Source: Acidisarcina polymorpha (GTDB lineage: Bacteria; Acidobacteriota; Terriglobia; Terriglobales; Acidobacteriaceae). Taken from it: a stretch of DNA of 64,000 bases. Below are positions 16,553 through 25,354 of this stretch, piece by piece; the stretch's first letter is position 1; every line of letters begins with the position of its first letter. The notes beneath the pieces are model-generated. The model was not told the origin of the DNA and searched no databases. It worked only from the letters and a program-made list of their open reading frames with translations. The stretch is taken from positions 4,278,001 to 4,342,000 of the forward strand of contig NZ_CP030840.1 of the NCBI RefSeq assembly GCF_003330725.1, given 5' to 3'. The position numbers and the translations under genes were made by a program.

Positions 16553-17503
16553 CTATCTGCGAGCGGCAAAGATCCGAAATTGGGACGGCTCGCGCTTGTT
16601 ACGCAGCTTTGCTAGTAACGGGCGGGCGGCCCATTGCAGACCATAGTACGGCGAATATGCGGTCATTTGAATCGAGAAGTATTCCTCAAGACGGCGCAAC
16701 CGCTCTTCGGTCAGGAACTCCAGACTTTTGATGGAGTCCGAGGCAGTTCCATAGCTCCTGCAGAAATGTGCCTGCCGCTCGGATACCATCCTCTGGCCAC
16801 TATCTTCGCTTGAATACCAGGGAGTATCACTGATAATAACCAACCCGCTCTTCCGCACGCAGCGTAGCGCCTCACCTAGTGTCGCCTGGTAATCCTCGGA
16901 GTAGTGAAAGGAAGCATTGAAAATCACAGCATCGAATTGTGCGTCTTGGAAGGGCAAGCATGCAAGCTCCGCTTGAAAGCGCGGGAAGAGCTTAGGGATG
17001 AGTTTCCGGTAGTGTTCAGCAGCTCCGAGGCCGTCACGATCATTTGTAAGTAGGTCGACTGCGACGGGCTTGTAGCCGGCAGTTGCCAGACGATAGCTCA
17101 TCCAGCCGTTGCCTGCGCCTAGATCGAGAATGAGCCCCCCATCGCTCCGAGGTATTTGCTTGAGTAGATGCTTCTGCAGATAGTCGTAACTACGAGCCCG
17201 GATCCGCCATTGTTTGCTATTCATCCCCGAAGCGTCCTTGTAGGGAAGCCCGAGATAGAATTCGTCGTCCTCGCTTCCCCTGCCTTCGGCGGCCCTTATC
17301 CGTTCATAATCGTGAATGAATTGGGCATAGTGGGTCACCCGATCTGGTGGCAAAGCCTGCACAATGTCGTCGCTCACGCCCATCTGAAAACCGCATGAGT
17401 CGCAGGAGAGCCCATCCACGGCCGCCCGGCAGCTTGGGCATCGTAGGCCAAGTTCAAGATGGGCGGCGAGATTGCTGGTGCTGGCAGACAACTGAGTACC
17501 CAT
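16553..17503 (-). CDS. Class I SAM-dependent methyltransferase with N-terminal zinc ribbon
   Basis: 316 aa. The N-terminus has a Trm112-like ribbon with two CxxC pairs (LRCPSCRAAVDGLSCDSCGF, about residues 20-39). The methyltransferase fold follows from about 105: motif I LILDLGAGNGWMSYRLA, acidic strand PVAVDLLTND, motif IV FDAVIFNASFHYSED, and motif VI LVIISDTPWY. It resembles UbiE/Methyltransf_11 enzymes. ATG 17503 lies 70 bases after the end of the radical SAM gene on the same strand. The target is unknown; in its context it is likely a small-molecule C-, N- or O-methyltransferase of the cluster. Confidence 0.82.
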   Translation of the reverse strand: MGTQLSASTSNLAAHLELGLRCPSCRAAVDGLSCDSCGFQMGVSDDIVQALPPDRVTHYAQFIHDYERIRAAEGRGSEDDEFYLGLPYKDASGMNSKQWRIRARSYDYLQKHLLKQIPRSDGGLILDLGAGNGWMSYRLATAGYKPVAVDLLTNDRDGLGAAEHYRKLIPKLFPRFQAELACLPFQDAQFDAVIFNASFHYSEDYQATLGEALRCVRKSGLVIISDTPWYSSEDSGQRMVSERQAHFCRSYGTASDSIKSLEFLTEERLRRLEEYFSIQMTAYSPYYGLQWAARPLLAKLRNKREPSQFRIFAARR

Positions 17504-17572
17504 TGTCGCATATCTCCAAAGTCAGCAAGGTCTCGAAGCGCAAGCTCGGACAGCTCGTGTAGGGCGGAGCAT

Positions 17573-19063
17573 CTACGCTCCTCTGGGCAATGCTAATTCG
17601 GTGATTGCCACAAAGGCGGCCGGCGCCGGGGACGCGATCGGGGCCGCGGAAAAGGTGGTCTCGCCATTCCGGCTTACGGCTTCCAACTCATCGACCCGGC
17701 GCCATAGAGAAGCGATCCGAGACGCCTGGTCGGACGGCGGAGCTGACGACCGCCATGAATCCACCTCTGCATGCAACGCGTCGCGCACGGCTCGATAGAA
17801 TTCGGTCTTATAAGCGGCATTGAACATGATGCAGAGGTCGTCGCTGTCGGTCCAATTGCGCTTAGGTCCGAGTTGAGCTTGCACACGCTCATGAAATACG
17901 GTGCCTGGAAGCGGGTAGGAAAAGGAAATTCCAATGTCATCGGGACGTGTCTCCCGTACAAAGGAGATCGTCTCCTGCAACTCCGGCCAACCCTCACCCG
18001 GGTACCCGAACTGCAGGAAATAACCGGCGCGGATACCCGCTTCTTTCAGCCGATGCCGGGCGACGATGATTGCGGCCGCGTCTAGACCCTTGTCCATCTC
18101 GTCCAGCACAGCCTGCGATCCTGACTCCACCCCGAGCCAAACTTCCGCGCATCCGGCAACCTTTAAGTGATGAACGGTCTCTTCGCTCATCAGATCGGCG
18201 CGAGATTGGACCTTGAAGGGGATCGTTGCATTTCGGGCTGTAACTTCCTCGGCGAACTGTTTCACCCAGTGATGATTCAACGCGAATACATCGTCGCCAA
18301 ACCAGATGTGCTGAACTCCGGCGTTCGTCTTTAACCATTTCATTTCTTCGGCAACAGCTGAAGCTGAGCGGAGGTGAAACTTATTGCCGGAGATTGGCTT
18401 TGCGCACCAGTTGCAACGGTAGGGACAACCCCGGCTGGCCACCATGTTTGTGGAGAAATATCCGTGAGCCTTCATCCATGCTTCCCGATACGGATTTAGA
18501 TCAATCAGATCTCGTGAGGGGACTGAGAGATCCGCCCACGCAGGATTCTTCGCGAGCCTTTTCACGCTGGGCCTGCCATGCCTGTCGAGCATGACGAGCC
18601 CTTCGATCTCCGGAGCCTCTTTTCCCTGCAGGAGGGACTTACACAGTTCTACCAGCGCGTGCTCAGCCTCTCCGCAGAGAACATAGTCGAAGCCATTCTG
18701 CAGAAACTTAGCCGGGTTATCTGTTGAATCAGAGCCATGCACGATGACGATCGCTCCGGCCGCTCGCGCCGCCTCGGCGATCTCCCAGGCGACCTCCCTC
18801 ATGCGGGTAAGGCACATCTTGGAGAGGAAATTGAAGTCATCCTCATAGACCGCCACGATTTTGGGGCTGTGGCGCGTCAACATCGCGCCGAAGTTACTGG
18901 AGGGGTCCTCCAGCATAGAGTCGAAAACGGCAACGGAGATTCCGCTATCACGTAGGGCGGTTGCCGCGTAGAGAGTGCCGATGGGTGCGTAAGGCTGCAT
19001 CTTGCGAAGCTGCTTCGAATCATAAGGAAGATGATACGAATGGGTTAATAGGATTTCTGCCAA
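17573..19063 (-). CDS. B12-binding-domain radical SAM enzyme
   Basis: 496 aa. Residues about 1-145 form a cobalamin-binding-like Rossmann domain (PIGTLYAATALRDSGISVAVFDS, then VHGSDSTDNP and DYVLCGEAE). The radical SAM core follows, with the [4Fe-4S] ligands C213, C217 and C220 in SRGCPYRCNWC, then IWFGDDVFAL and the GGE-like WLGVESGSQ. This BchE/HpnJ-type architecture catalyses methylations, cyclisations or rearrangements at unactivated carbons. A DxHxxG cobalamin motif is not evident, so B12 may bind base-off in another way or not at all. It uses a TTG start at 19063 with GAGGTG 6-7 bases upstream. The Ala/Pro-rich C-tail (about 445-496) is unusual. It heads the operon after ribA. Confidence 0.85.
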   Translation of the reverse strand: MAEILLTHSYHLPYDSKQLRKMQPYAPIGTLYAATALRDSGISVAVFDSMLEDPSSNFGAMLTRHSPKIVAVYEDDFNFLSKMCLTRMREVAWEIAEAARAAGAIVIVHGSDSTDNPAKFLQNGFDYVLCGEAEHALVELCKSLLQGKEAPEIEGLVMLDRHGRPSVKRLAKNPAWADLSVPSRDLIDLNPYREAWMKAHGYFSTNMVASRGCPYRCNWCAKPISGNKFHLRSASAVAEEMKWLKTNAGVQHIWFGDDVFALNHHWVKQFAEEVTARNATIPFKVQSRADLMSEETVHHLKVAGCAEVWLGVESGSQAVLDEMDKGLDAAAIIVARHRLKEAGIRAGYFLQFGYPGEGWPELQETISFVRETRPDDIGISFSYPLPGTVFHERVQAQLGPKRNWTDSDDLCIMFNAAYKTEFYRAVRDALHAEVDSWRSSAPPSDQASRIASLWRRVDELEAVSRNGETTFSAAPIASPAPAAFVAITELALPRGA

Positions 19064-19235
19064 AACTCACCTCGGAAGTGCTGCAAGCCTTGCTCACAGA
19101 TTGAGCAAACACCTACGTCTTATGTCTCTACGAGAGTTAGTCTAGGGTTGCTCTAGGCCCCAGTTGTCGCCCAATTGTCAACGCCATGTAATCTCTCCTG
19201 CGTAAAGCAGCACGACTCTCGATAGGCTCCAAAGG

Positions 19236-19895
19236 TCATCCATGGACGGACGGCGCCTCGTTACCGACCGACGGGATTCGGGAGGACACACTGGAGAGAT
19301 GACCAAGCTTGTCACGCTTTGTTGCGGTGTAACGAGCGGAATATGGGCTGGCCAGAACGTCGGCGCTGAGCCGCTCGACGACCTTAATTCCGGACGCTGA
19401 AACTGCGCTGAGCTTTTCAGGGTTGTTGGTCATCAAGCGTAGCGAACTGATTTTGAGGAAGGTGAGAATACGCACCGGGAGTTCATAGTCACGCAAGTCA
19501 ATAGCGTGTCCTAGCAGAAGATTTGCTTCTACAGTGTCGAAGCCCTGTTCCTGAAGCTCGTAGGCACGCAGCTTCTCCAAGAGCCCAATCCCGCGGCCCT
19601 CTTGGTGCTCGTAGAGCAATACGCCCGCGCCTTCCTCAGCGATGGAACTCAGGGCTAGATGGAGCTGATCGTGACAATCGCATCGTAGCGAGTGAAAGAC
19701 GTCCCCGGTGGCACATTGGGAGTGAATGCGGACAAGCGGCGGAGCACTGTGAATATCACCGAGAACCAAGGCAAGTGCAGTTTCTTTGCGAGGGCCTTTC
19801 GTTTTATGGTCTTTCCGCGCGCCCTCGAAGGCCAGTAGTCGAAAACTGGCCCATTGTGTCGGAAGACTTATATCAGCGAGTTGGGTAATCTCCAT
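19236..19895 (-). CDS. ribA: GTP cyclohydrolase II
   Basis: Opens GTP to 2,5-diamino-6-ribosylamino-4(3H)-pyrimidinone 5'-phosphate, the first step of riboflavin synthesis and also the entry to some pyrimidine/azapteridine natural products. 219 aa from ATG 19895 (a TTG one codon earlier is possible; neither has a clear ribosome site). Seen: VRIHSQCATGDVFHSLRCDC with the three zinc Cys, the HQEGRGIGLLEKLRAYELQ motif with the catalytic region, DTVEANLLLGHAIDLRDY, MTNNPEK, and the C-terminal RYTATKRDKLGHL. It stands alone, not fused to RibB. It lies 172 bases upstream of the radical SAM gene on the same strand, so it may lead that operon. Confidence 0.93.
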   Translation of the reverse strand: MEITQLADISLPTQWASFRLLAFEGARKDHKTKGPRKETALALVLGDIHSAPPLVRIHSQCATGDVFHSLRCDCHDQLHLALSSIAEEGAGVLLYEHQEGRGIGLLEKLRAYELQEQGFDTVEANLLLGHAIDLRDYELPVRILTFLKISSLRLMTNNPEKLSAVSASGIKVVERLSADVLASPYSARYTATKRDKLGHLSSVSSRIPSVGNEAPSVHG

Positions 19896-19980
19896 CAACT
19901 TAAGGACGAGTCTATTTCCTGGCGCGGTTCTAGTTGTCGCCAGATTGTCTCAGCCTGGTCATCCCAATGTTGAAGGCATT

Positions 19981-20018
19981 GCTTCTATCATTCCACTGAG
20001 CTTCTATCATTCCACTGA
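19981..20018. repeat. Two tandem 19-bp copies
   Basis: GCTTCTATCATTCCACTGA occurs at 19981-19999 and again exactly at 20000-20018. It sits between ribA and the SDR gene, at the left side of the long inverted repeat described next. Confidence 0.85.
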
Positions 20019-20056
20019 TCAGTTGAATGATCTGTGAAACTGGATGATCAGTGGAA
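20010..20056. repeat. 12-bp inverted repeat across the SDR stop codon
   Basis: TTCCACTGATCA (20010-20021) and TGATCAGTGGAA (20045-20056) are perfect inverted arms with 23 bases between. The right arm includes the SDR stop codon at 20048-20050. It could act as a transcript-end hairpin for the SDR gene; no T tract follows on the minus strand, so it is not a classical terminator. Confidence 0.6.
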
Positions 20057-21028
20057 CGACTCTCCCACCATCTCTTCACTCTTCTGCCAGAGAGCTTCAG
20101 CAGCGGCTGGATCTAGCGCGTATCCGCGTACTCCTTCACTTACAGGGCTGATCACAACGTCGTCTGCGACCATATTGCCGACATGGCAGTTCTCACAATA
20201 CCGGCCGCCGATCTCGTCGGCCGGAGCCACGACGCCGGCCCACACCGAAGTCGCAGCGCCTTGAGGTATGGTCTTGAACTCCAAAGGACCTTTCCCCTCA
20301 GCTGCGAGCTGCTTATTCATCTGTTCGATCATCGCTTGCAGTTGGGCAAGTTCCATATAGCGGCCTAGCTCGGTCGCGATCGCTCCCGGATGTACGGCCG
20401 CAGCGCGTACTCCCTGCTCGCGGTGGCGGCGGTCGAAAGCAACGGCAAAGAGGATGTTCGCGGTCTTCGACCGGCCATATGCAACAAATGGCTCATAGGG
20501 CGTCCGATCGAAGTTGGGATCGTCCAGGTCGACATTCGCGAAGCGGTGACCGGACGAAGAGAGATTTATCAGCCTTGATCCCGGCGCCATCAGGGGCGCA
20601 ATTCGGTTGACAAAGACGAAGTGCCCGAGGTGGTTGGTGCCGAACTGTGTTTCGAAGCCATCCGCTGTATGACCGAACGGTGTGGCCATAACGCCGGCAT
20701 TGGCGATGATGCAGTCGAAGGTCTTGCCCGCTGAGAGCAGGCGATCGGCGCAGGCTCGCACACTCTGAAGGCTGGCAAGGTCCAGGTCAATAAGCTCGAA
20801 GCTTCCTCCTCCCGATTGTGCATCCGTTCGCACTTGGGCCGTGGCCGCTTCAGCTTTGGCCAGGTCTCGCGCCGCACCCACAACGGATGCACCGTGGGCG
20901 GCGAGAGATCGCGCAGTTTCGACACCGATTCCGGCCGATACGCCGGTCACCAGAATACGCTTCCCTTGCAGGTTTACACCCGACAAGACATCGTCGGTCG
21001 TTGAAGTCGAACTAAATGCGTTTGCCAT
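20048..21028 (-). CDS. Retinol-dehydrogenase/WWOX-like SDR oxidoreductase
   Basis: 326-aa short-chain dehydrogenase. Seen: NAD(P)-binding TGVSAGIG (about residues 28-35), the cofactor-specificity strand GAARD with the Arg that favours NADP, DLDLASL, IANAGVMATP, the NHLGHF segment, active-site INLSSSGH and Tyr-x3-Lys (YGRSK), then HPGAI. The long C-terminal part with EIGGRYCENCHVG is typical of the larger WWOX/retinol-dehydrogenase-like bacterial members. ATG 21028 has GAGGG 4 bases upstream. It is divergent from a TetR regulator with two palindromes between them, so probably repressed by it. The substrate is unknown; an aldehyde, ketone or aromatic alcohol is likely. Confidence 0.88.
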   Translation of the reverse strand: MANAFSSTSTTDDVLSGVNLQGKRILVTGVSAGIGVETARSLAAHGASVVGAARDLAKAEAATAQVRTDAQSGGGSFELIDLDLASLQSVRACADRLLSAGKTFDCIIANAGVMATPFGHTADGFETQFGTNHLGHFVFVNRIAPLMAPGSRLINLSSSGHRFANVDLDDPNFDRTPYEPFVAYGRSKTANILFAVAFDRRHREQGVRAAAVHPGAIATELGRYMELAQLQAMIEQMNKQLAAEGKGPLEFKTIPQGAATSVWAGVVAPADEIGGRYCENCHVGNMVADDVVISPVSEGVRGYALDPAAAEALWQKSEEMVGESFH

Positions 21029-21100
21029 TTTTCCCTCTGCCTACTGGATATCCCACTGAAAACGTCGCGCTCATTGACATGCATAGCTCATGAGCATAAA

Positions 21101-21143
21101 AGGAGAATGTCTCCGCAACCATAATAAGCGGAGTGTTCCTCCG
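21101..21143. promoter_or_regulatory. Twin palindromic operators (GGAG-N5-CTCC)
   Basis: AGGAGaatgtCTCCG (21101-21115) and CGGAGtgttcCTCCG (21129-21143) are two copies of the same interrupted palindrome with starts 28 bp apart, in the divergent region between the SDR and TetR genes. They are probably the TetR binding sites; two bound dimers would cover both promoters and the TetR leader. Confidence 0.55.
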
Positions 21144-21160
21144 TTTGCAAGTCCCCCAGA

Positions 21161-21745
21161 ATGGTCAAAAAGCACCCCCAAACGGCACGTCGAAAACAAC
21201 GCGCGGATGCGCAGCGGAATCGTGCCCGGATCCTCGAGGTAGCGAAGGATGCCTTTACCCGCTGGGGTGCGAACACCAGCCTGGACGATGTCACTAAGCA
21301 GGCAGGTATCGGCGCTGGGACCCTGTATCGTCACTTCCCCACACGGGAAGCGCTCCTTGAAGAGGTGTATCGAACAGAAGTAGAAAGATTGGCGGCTGCG
21401 GAGCAGGAGTTTGCCAGAGACATGCCTCCAATCGAGGCGTTACGGGCATGGATGCTGCTTTTTGTCGACTATATCGAGGCCAAGCAGATCATCGCGCCCG
21501 CGCTCAACACGCTGGTAGGGGGACCCTCCAAGCTATTCGACGCATCCGGTTCCCTCATCAAGGGAGCAATTCATTCCTTGGTTGCGCGGGCCGTCGAAAG
21601 CGGCGATATCCGATCCGACCTCGATCCGCTTGATCTGCTGCGGGCCCTCGTCGGGGTCTCCCATGTTGCGTCCTCGCCGGACTGGGCACAGAGCGCGAAG
21701 AGACTGGTCACGATCTTAATTCTCGGCTCGCGCCCGCCCGCATGA
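21161..21745 (+). CDS. TetR/AcrR family transcriptional repressor
   Basis: 194-aa repressor. The N-terminal DNA-binding region is complete: RARILEVAKDAFTRWG, then TSLDDVTKQAGIGAGTLYRHFPTREALLEEVY. The C-terminal half is the helical TetR_C domain of the type that often controls divergent oxidoreductases. No good ribosome site precedes ATG 21161 (CCCCCAGA), so translation may be weak or leaderless. The paired operator-like palindromes 20-60 bases upstream support autoregulation and control of the SDR gene at 20048-21028. Confidence 0.9.
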   Translation: MVKKHPQTARRKQRADAQRNRARILEVAKDAFTRWGANTSLDDVTKQAGIGAGTLYRHFPTREALLEEVYRTEVERLAAAEQEFARDMPPIEALRAWMLLFVDYIEAKQIIAPALNTLVGGPSKLFDASGSLIKGAIHSLVARAVESGDIRSDLDPLDLLRALVGVSHVASSPDWAQSAKRLVTILILGSRPPA

Positions 21746-21901
21746 GTCAGTTTAGGAAAGCTTCTTGGCGAAAGTTCTATGGCGCTAGTCGACAGGGTGG
21801 CTAGGCTGCAGGCCGAGATTCCTCTCCATTTGCATGCAATCGACGGGTCGCGCACGAGTCATGATTGACGTGAGGCTCAAACCCGATCCTAGGATTGCGT
21901 C

Positions 21902-22573
21902 CTAGGATTGCGCAAAGTGTGCGGCCAGCATTTGCTCGTTCACGGGCAGTACCCAGTCCTCGTTCTCCCGCCGATAGCGGATCAGTTCTGCTACCGTCAA
22001 CATGCTCAGGCCATGTTGATCACAAAACTGAATCAGATCGTGCACGCGCGCCATGGTGCCGTCATCTTTCATGATCTCGCAGATGACGCCGGCTGGCATC
22101 AACCCTGCCATTCGAGCTAGATCTACGGAAGCCTCAGTTTGCCCGGGCCGCACCAGTACCCCTCCATCCCGAGCTCGCAATGGGAATATATGGCCGGGAC
22201 GCGCCAAGTCATTTGCAGTAGAGTGGGCGTCGATTGCAACTCGGATCGTTTGCGCCCGATCGTAGGCCGAAATTCCCGTAGTCACCCCCTCCCGAGCTTC
22301 AATGCTCTGAGTGAACGCAGTGCCAAAGCGGGACGTGTTCTCCTGCACCATCGGCGCGAGACGCAGGTAGTCCGCGCGCTCTTCGGTCAATGTCAGACAA
22401 ATAAGTCCGCGACCATACTTGGCCATAAAGTTAATGGCTTCGGGTGTGACAAACTGAGCGGCGAGTGTGAGGTCGCCCTCATTTTCTCGGTCTTCGTCAT
22501 CTACTACGACGATCATGCGTCCATGAGCAAATTGTTCGAGCGCTTGCGGCACAGTGAGAAAAGGGATCGACAT
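21902..22573 (-). CDS. ribB: 3,4-dihydroxy-2-butanone 4-phosphate synthase
   Basis: Converts ribulose 5-phosphate to the four-carbon precursor of the riboflavin xylene ring. 223 aa, stand-alone enzyme without a fused GTP cyclohydrolase domain. Seen: [13 protein letters not shown] with the metal/substrate acidic residues, [39 protein letters not shown], the [18 protein letters not shown] loop and [13 protein letters not shown] followed by [11 protein letters not shown] 22573 has no strong ribosome site. Together with ribA 2 kb away it supplies both branches of flavin synthesis near the flavin-reductase-like genes; the SDR/TetR pair lies between. Confidence 0.95.
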   Translation of the reverse strand: MSIPFLTVPQALEQFAHGRMIVVVDDEDRENEGDLTLAAQFVTPEAINFMAKYGRGLICLTLTEERADYLRLAPMVQENTSRFGTAFTQSIEAREGVTTGISAYDRAQTIRVAIDAHSTANDLARPGHIFPLRARDGGVLVRPGQTEASVDLARMAGLMPAGVICEIMKDDGTMARVHDLIQFCDQHGLSMLTVAELIRYRRENEDWVLPVNEQMLAAHFAQS

Positions 22574-22890
22574 GTGGGTGTCCGGTGTCGTGCACTCTTT
22601 GAGACTGCCGCACCAACCTTGAAGTCAGAGCGGGTTCACCTTGCGCATTGGTGAACTGAAGTCTCTAGAATGATGATCTCCGGGGCGTGCCTAAGTTGTC
22701 ATATTTTTGTCTCTTTCTTGTACTTATCTAACGACACATAACACGGCCGCGATGGGACGCCGGTAGGCATGGGTGTTCACGACCGATGAAGCGCTTCTCC
22801 ACCTGCATGTGAGGGAACCGGTGCGATCGGCACTTGCGCGACCAAGGGGCCGGGCGTCTGCTTTGCCGTCTACATAATCAAGAAAATTCG
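22574..22890. other. ribB leader region with a small hairpin
   Basis: GTTCACC (22634-22640) and GGTGAAC (22650-22656) form a 7-bp stem with a 9-base loop about 60 bases ahead of ribB. I looked for the conserved FMN-riboswitch (RFN) boxes and did not find them. Nothing else was recognised here. Confidence 0.35.
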
Positions 22891-25245
22891 TCAGAAGCTG
22901 GTATTCAGCCGCGCAATGAAGCTGCGTCCGGGACCGATCGCGTTTCCCGAGAAGAGACCGCCAAAATCGATCACGTTGAGGCGGTTATTGAGGTTATCTC
23001 CGTCGACCTGAAAACGCGTCTGAATCCTGTCAGTCTTATAGAGGTCGATGCCCATTGAGGCACTGATCGCCAGGGTCGGAAGGATTCGCCCTCGGCTGAA
23101 GTTGAGCCGATTCAGTACTGTTTGTCCATACTCCGCCAGTACTTGCGAGGGGTCTCCGTCGAAGTCGAAGGGCAAGCCCGATCCGTAGGAGACTCCGCTC
23201 GACAGCCACAGGCGCGGCAAGGCCTGATATTGGAAGCGTGAGCGCAGTGTATTTCGCTGGTCCTGCGAATCCGGAAAATGCCCGGTCAGCTGGGTCAGAG
23301 CGTTAGTCACATCGTCGCCTACGAAGAGCCCGCCAGTGACCGGGAACCAGGCATTACCGACTATGTAGGAGTAGCTGACATACCCGCTTAGCTTGCCCGT
23401 ATTTACCAGGCTGATCTTGGTTTCCGCCCCATATAAGATGGCCTTATCGAAGGCAATTGGATAGCTGACGGTCGTGCTCTCGATCTCGTCGTCATCGGCA
23501 AAGTTGCGCTCGTCCCGGCGGAAAAAGTTGACATCCAGCTTCAGCTTGTCCGAGAAAGCTTCGGTGAAGCCGCCCTCATAGTAAGTGCCTGTGGAGGGTT
23601 TGACCGGCAGCCGCAGCACTGCGGGATCGATCGCATTGATCAACGGCGAACTCGCCGCAAGAATGTTCTCAAACGAAGGCGTTTGAAAGATCCGGTCATA
23701 GGAGAAGTGCCCAACCAGCTTCAGTGAAGGGAAGTAGCGGCCGACCGATACCCTGGGGCTGAAGTTGTTCTGATTCACGACGAGTTGGTAGTGGTCCCAG
23801 CGCAGCCCCGCACTGACCGTCCACTTGCCCAATCGGATTAGGTCTTCAACGAAGGCCGACTGTTCAAGGTCAGGCCGGTGCTGGGCGAAGCCGAAGACGA
23901 GCGGCGTCCCGTCGTCATACTGGTTCGGATCGGTGATGACGTAGTTCCACTTCTCATGAAGAAACGTGTTATCGGATTCGACCCCGGCTTTCCACTCCTG
24001 GTTCTTGTAGTGCCATGAGAGTGTGCCCTTGAAGTAGCCTTCATTGAAGTAGTTATTTAGATCAAAGATGATCGGATAGGAGTTTTGATTGGAGTAAAGA
24101 TCGTTCTGGTTGTTGCGCACAAAGCCAGAGAGAGTGCCCAGCACGTCCGGCGAAAAAATATGCTGGTAGTTGACCGTGCCCATCGTCTCAAAGTTGTCGC
24201 CGGTTTGTAGCTGTCCGCCCGGGTAAACGTCTCCGGGCTGGATCGGTCCGCCGTTTTGTTGCACCAGCTCGTTCGGTATCTCATAGCGTGCCAGCTCGTG
24301 GCGGACGCTCATCGTGAGCCGGTCCTTTGCAGTAAAATCGCGGTCGTACTTGACCGCGAAATCGCCGGTCGTCCCGGCGTTGGTGTAATTCTGCGGTACG
24401 ACTGGATTGAGATAGTGCGAGGTCATGCTACCGGAGGCGCTTGCCCCCAGGGTGTTCTTGTTCCAGGTGTTCTGCACTCGGGTGTAACCCTGGGCCGTGT
24501 CATAGCTCCCCCCTGCCGCGATTACCTGGCCGTGCAGTGCCGAGTCATCATAGTGCTTGGTATTTAGCTCGACGACGCCGCCCATTTTGCGGCCGTACTC
24601 GGCTGGAAAGCCCGCCGTGTAGATGCTGACCGAGTCGATATCATCGGCCTCGATCTCCGGGCCGAAGCTCGGCGACCGATTGTCGGTCAGCGGAACTCCA
24701 TCCACCACAAACTGGGTCTGATATTCCGATCCTCTGGGATGCAAGACCGCGTTCCCTTCATAAAGCCAGCCTGGCTGAGTGTTGACCAGGTCCTGGATGG
24801 AACGGCCCGGCAGGGAAGCCACTCGCTTATCAATCTCCTTGGATCCAATCTGCATAATCGAAGAAGGCCGGTTCGGGTCGATCAGCGTCTGCTTGTCATT
24901 CACCTCGATGGTCGCATCAACCGCCGCGACTTCAAGCTTGATCGAGGAGTCTACAGGGAGTGCCGAGCGGATCTCGATGGTCTTCGAAGCCGCAGCGAAT
25001 CCTTTGCCTTCCACGGTCACCGAGTACGGACCATAGGATAGGCCCGGGACGGCAAGATTACCGCCGTCATCGGTGACAAAGCTATTGGCATACTGGTTGA
25101 CCTGGCTCCGAACCTGCACCGAGGCCCTGACGCCCAAACCTGACGGATCCGTGACCCTCAAATGGAGCTCTCCGGTATAGACCTGCGAGAGAGCTGGGCA
25201 GATGCAAAACATCAGGAGCGCTAGAAATGAATAGACTGGCCGCAT
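22891..25245 (-). CDS. TonB-dependent outer-membrane receptor with carboxypeptidase-regulatory-like N-domain
   Basis: 784-aa receptor for energised uptake of a large or scarce nutrient. A signal peptide (1-20) precedes a carboxypeptidase-regulatory-like Ig-type domain (about 25-105: GELHLRVTDPSGLGVRASVQ then GPYSVTVEGKGF). The plug domain follows (about 130-235: RSIQDLVNTQPGWLYEG, QFVVDGVPLTDN, IDSVSIYTAGFPAEYGRKMGGVVEL), then a beta-barrel ending in FIARLNTSF with C-terminal Phe. No FecA-type signalling domain was seen. ATG 25245 has AGGAA 8 bases upstream. It is divergent from an ECF sigma gene. Cargo is unknown; the surrounding glycosidases make a glycan fragment or plant-derived compound plausible. 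Confidence 0.88.
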   Translation of the reverse strand: MRPVYSFLALLMFCICPALSQVYTGELHLRVTDPSGLGVRASVQVRSQVNQYANSFVTDDGGNLAVPGLSYGPYSVTVEGKGFAAASKTIEIRSALPVDSSIKLEVAAVDATIEVNDKQTLIDPNRPSSIMQIGSKEIDKRVASLPGRSIQDLVNTQPGWLYEGNAVLHPRGSEYQTQFVVDGVPLTDNRSPSFGPEIEADDIDSVSIYTAGFPAEYGRKMGGVVELNTKHYDDSALHGQVIAAGGSYDTAQGYTRVQNTWNKNTLGASASGSMTSHYLNPVVPQNYTNAGTTGDFAVKYDRDFTAKDRLTMSVRHELARYEIPNELVQQNGGPIQPGDVYPGGQLQTGDNFETMGTVNYQHIFSPDVLGTLSGFVRNNQNDLYSNQNSYPIIFDLNNYFNEGYFKGTLSWHYKNQEWKAGVESDNTFLHEKWNYVITDPNQYDDGTPLVFGFAQHRPDLEQSAFVEDLIRLGKWTVSAGLRWDHYQLVVNQNNFSPRVSVGRYFPSLKLVGHFSYDRIFQTPSFENILAASSPLINAIDPAVLRLPVKPSTGTYYEGGFTEAFSDKLKLDVNFFRRDERNFADDDEIESTTVSYPIAFDKAILYGAETKISLVNTGKLSGYVSYSYIVGNAWFPVTGGLFVGDDVTNALTQLTGHFPDSQDQRNTLRSRFQYQALPRLWLSSGVSYGSGLPFDFDGDPSQVLAEYGQTVLNRLNFSRGRILPTLAISASMGIDLYKTDRIQTRFQVDGDNLNNRLNVIDFGGLFSGNAIGPGRSFIARLNTSF

Positions 25246-25354
25246 ACTTGAATATTCCTGATGGACCGGTTTTGTTCAGGCTTTTTTTAGAAAATGTAGG
25301 AAGCTCTATGGTATCAAGGAGGGGCTGGTCTTAATTGAGTCATGCCCAGCAGAA

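Noticed and set aside
22574-22890. FMN riboswitch before ribB
   Set aside because: Conserved RFN boxes not found; only a plain small hairpin.
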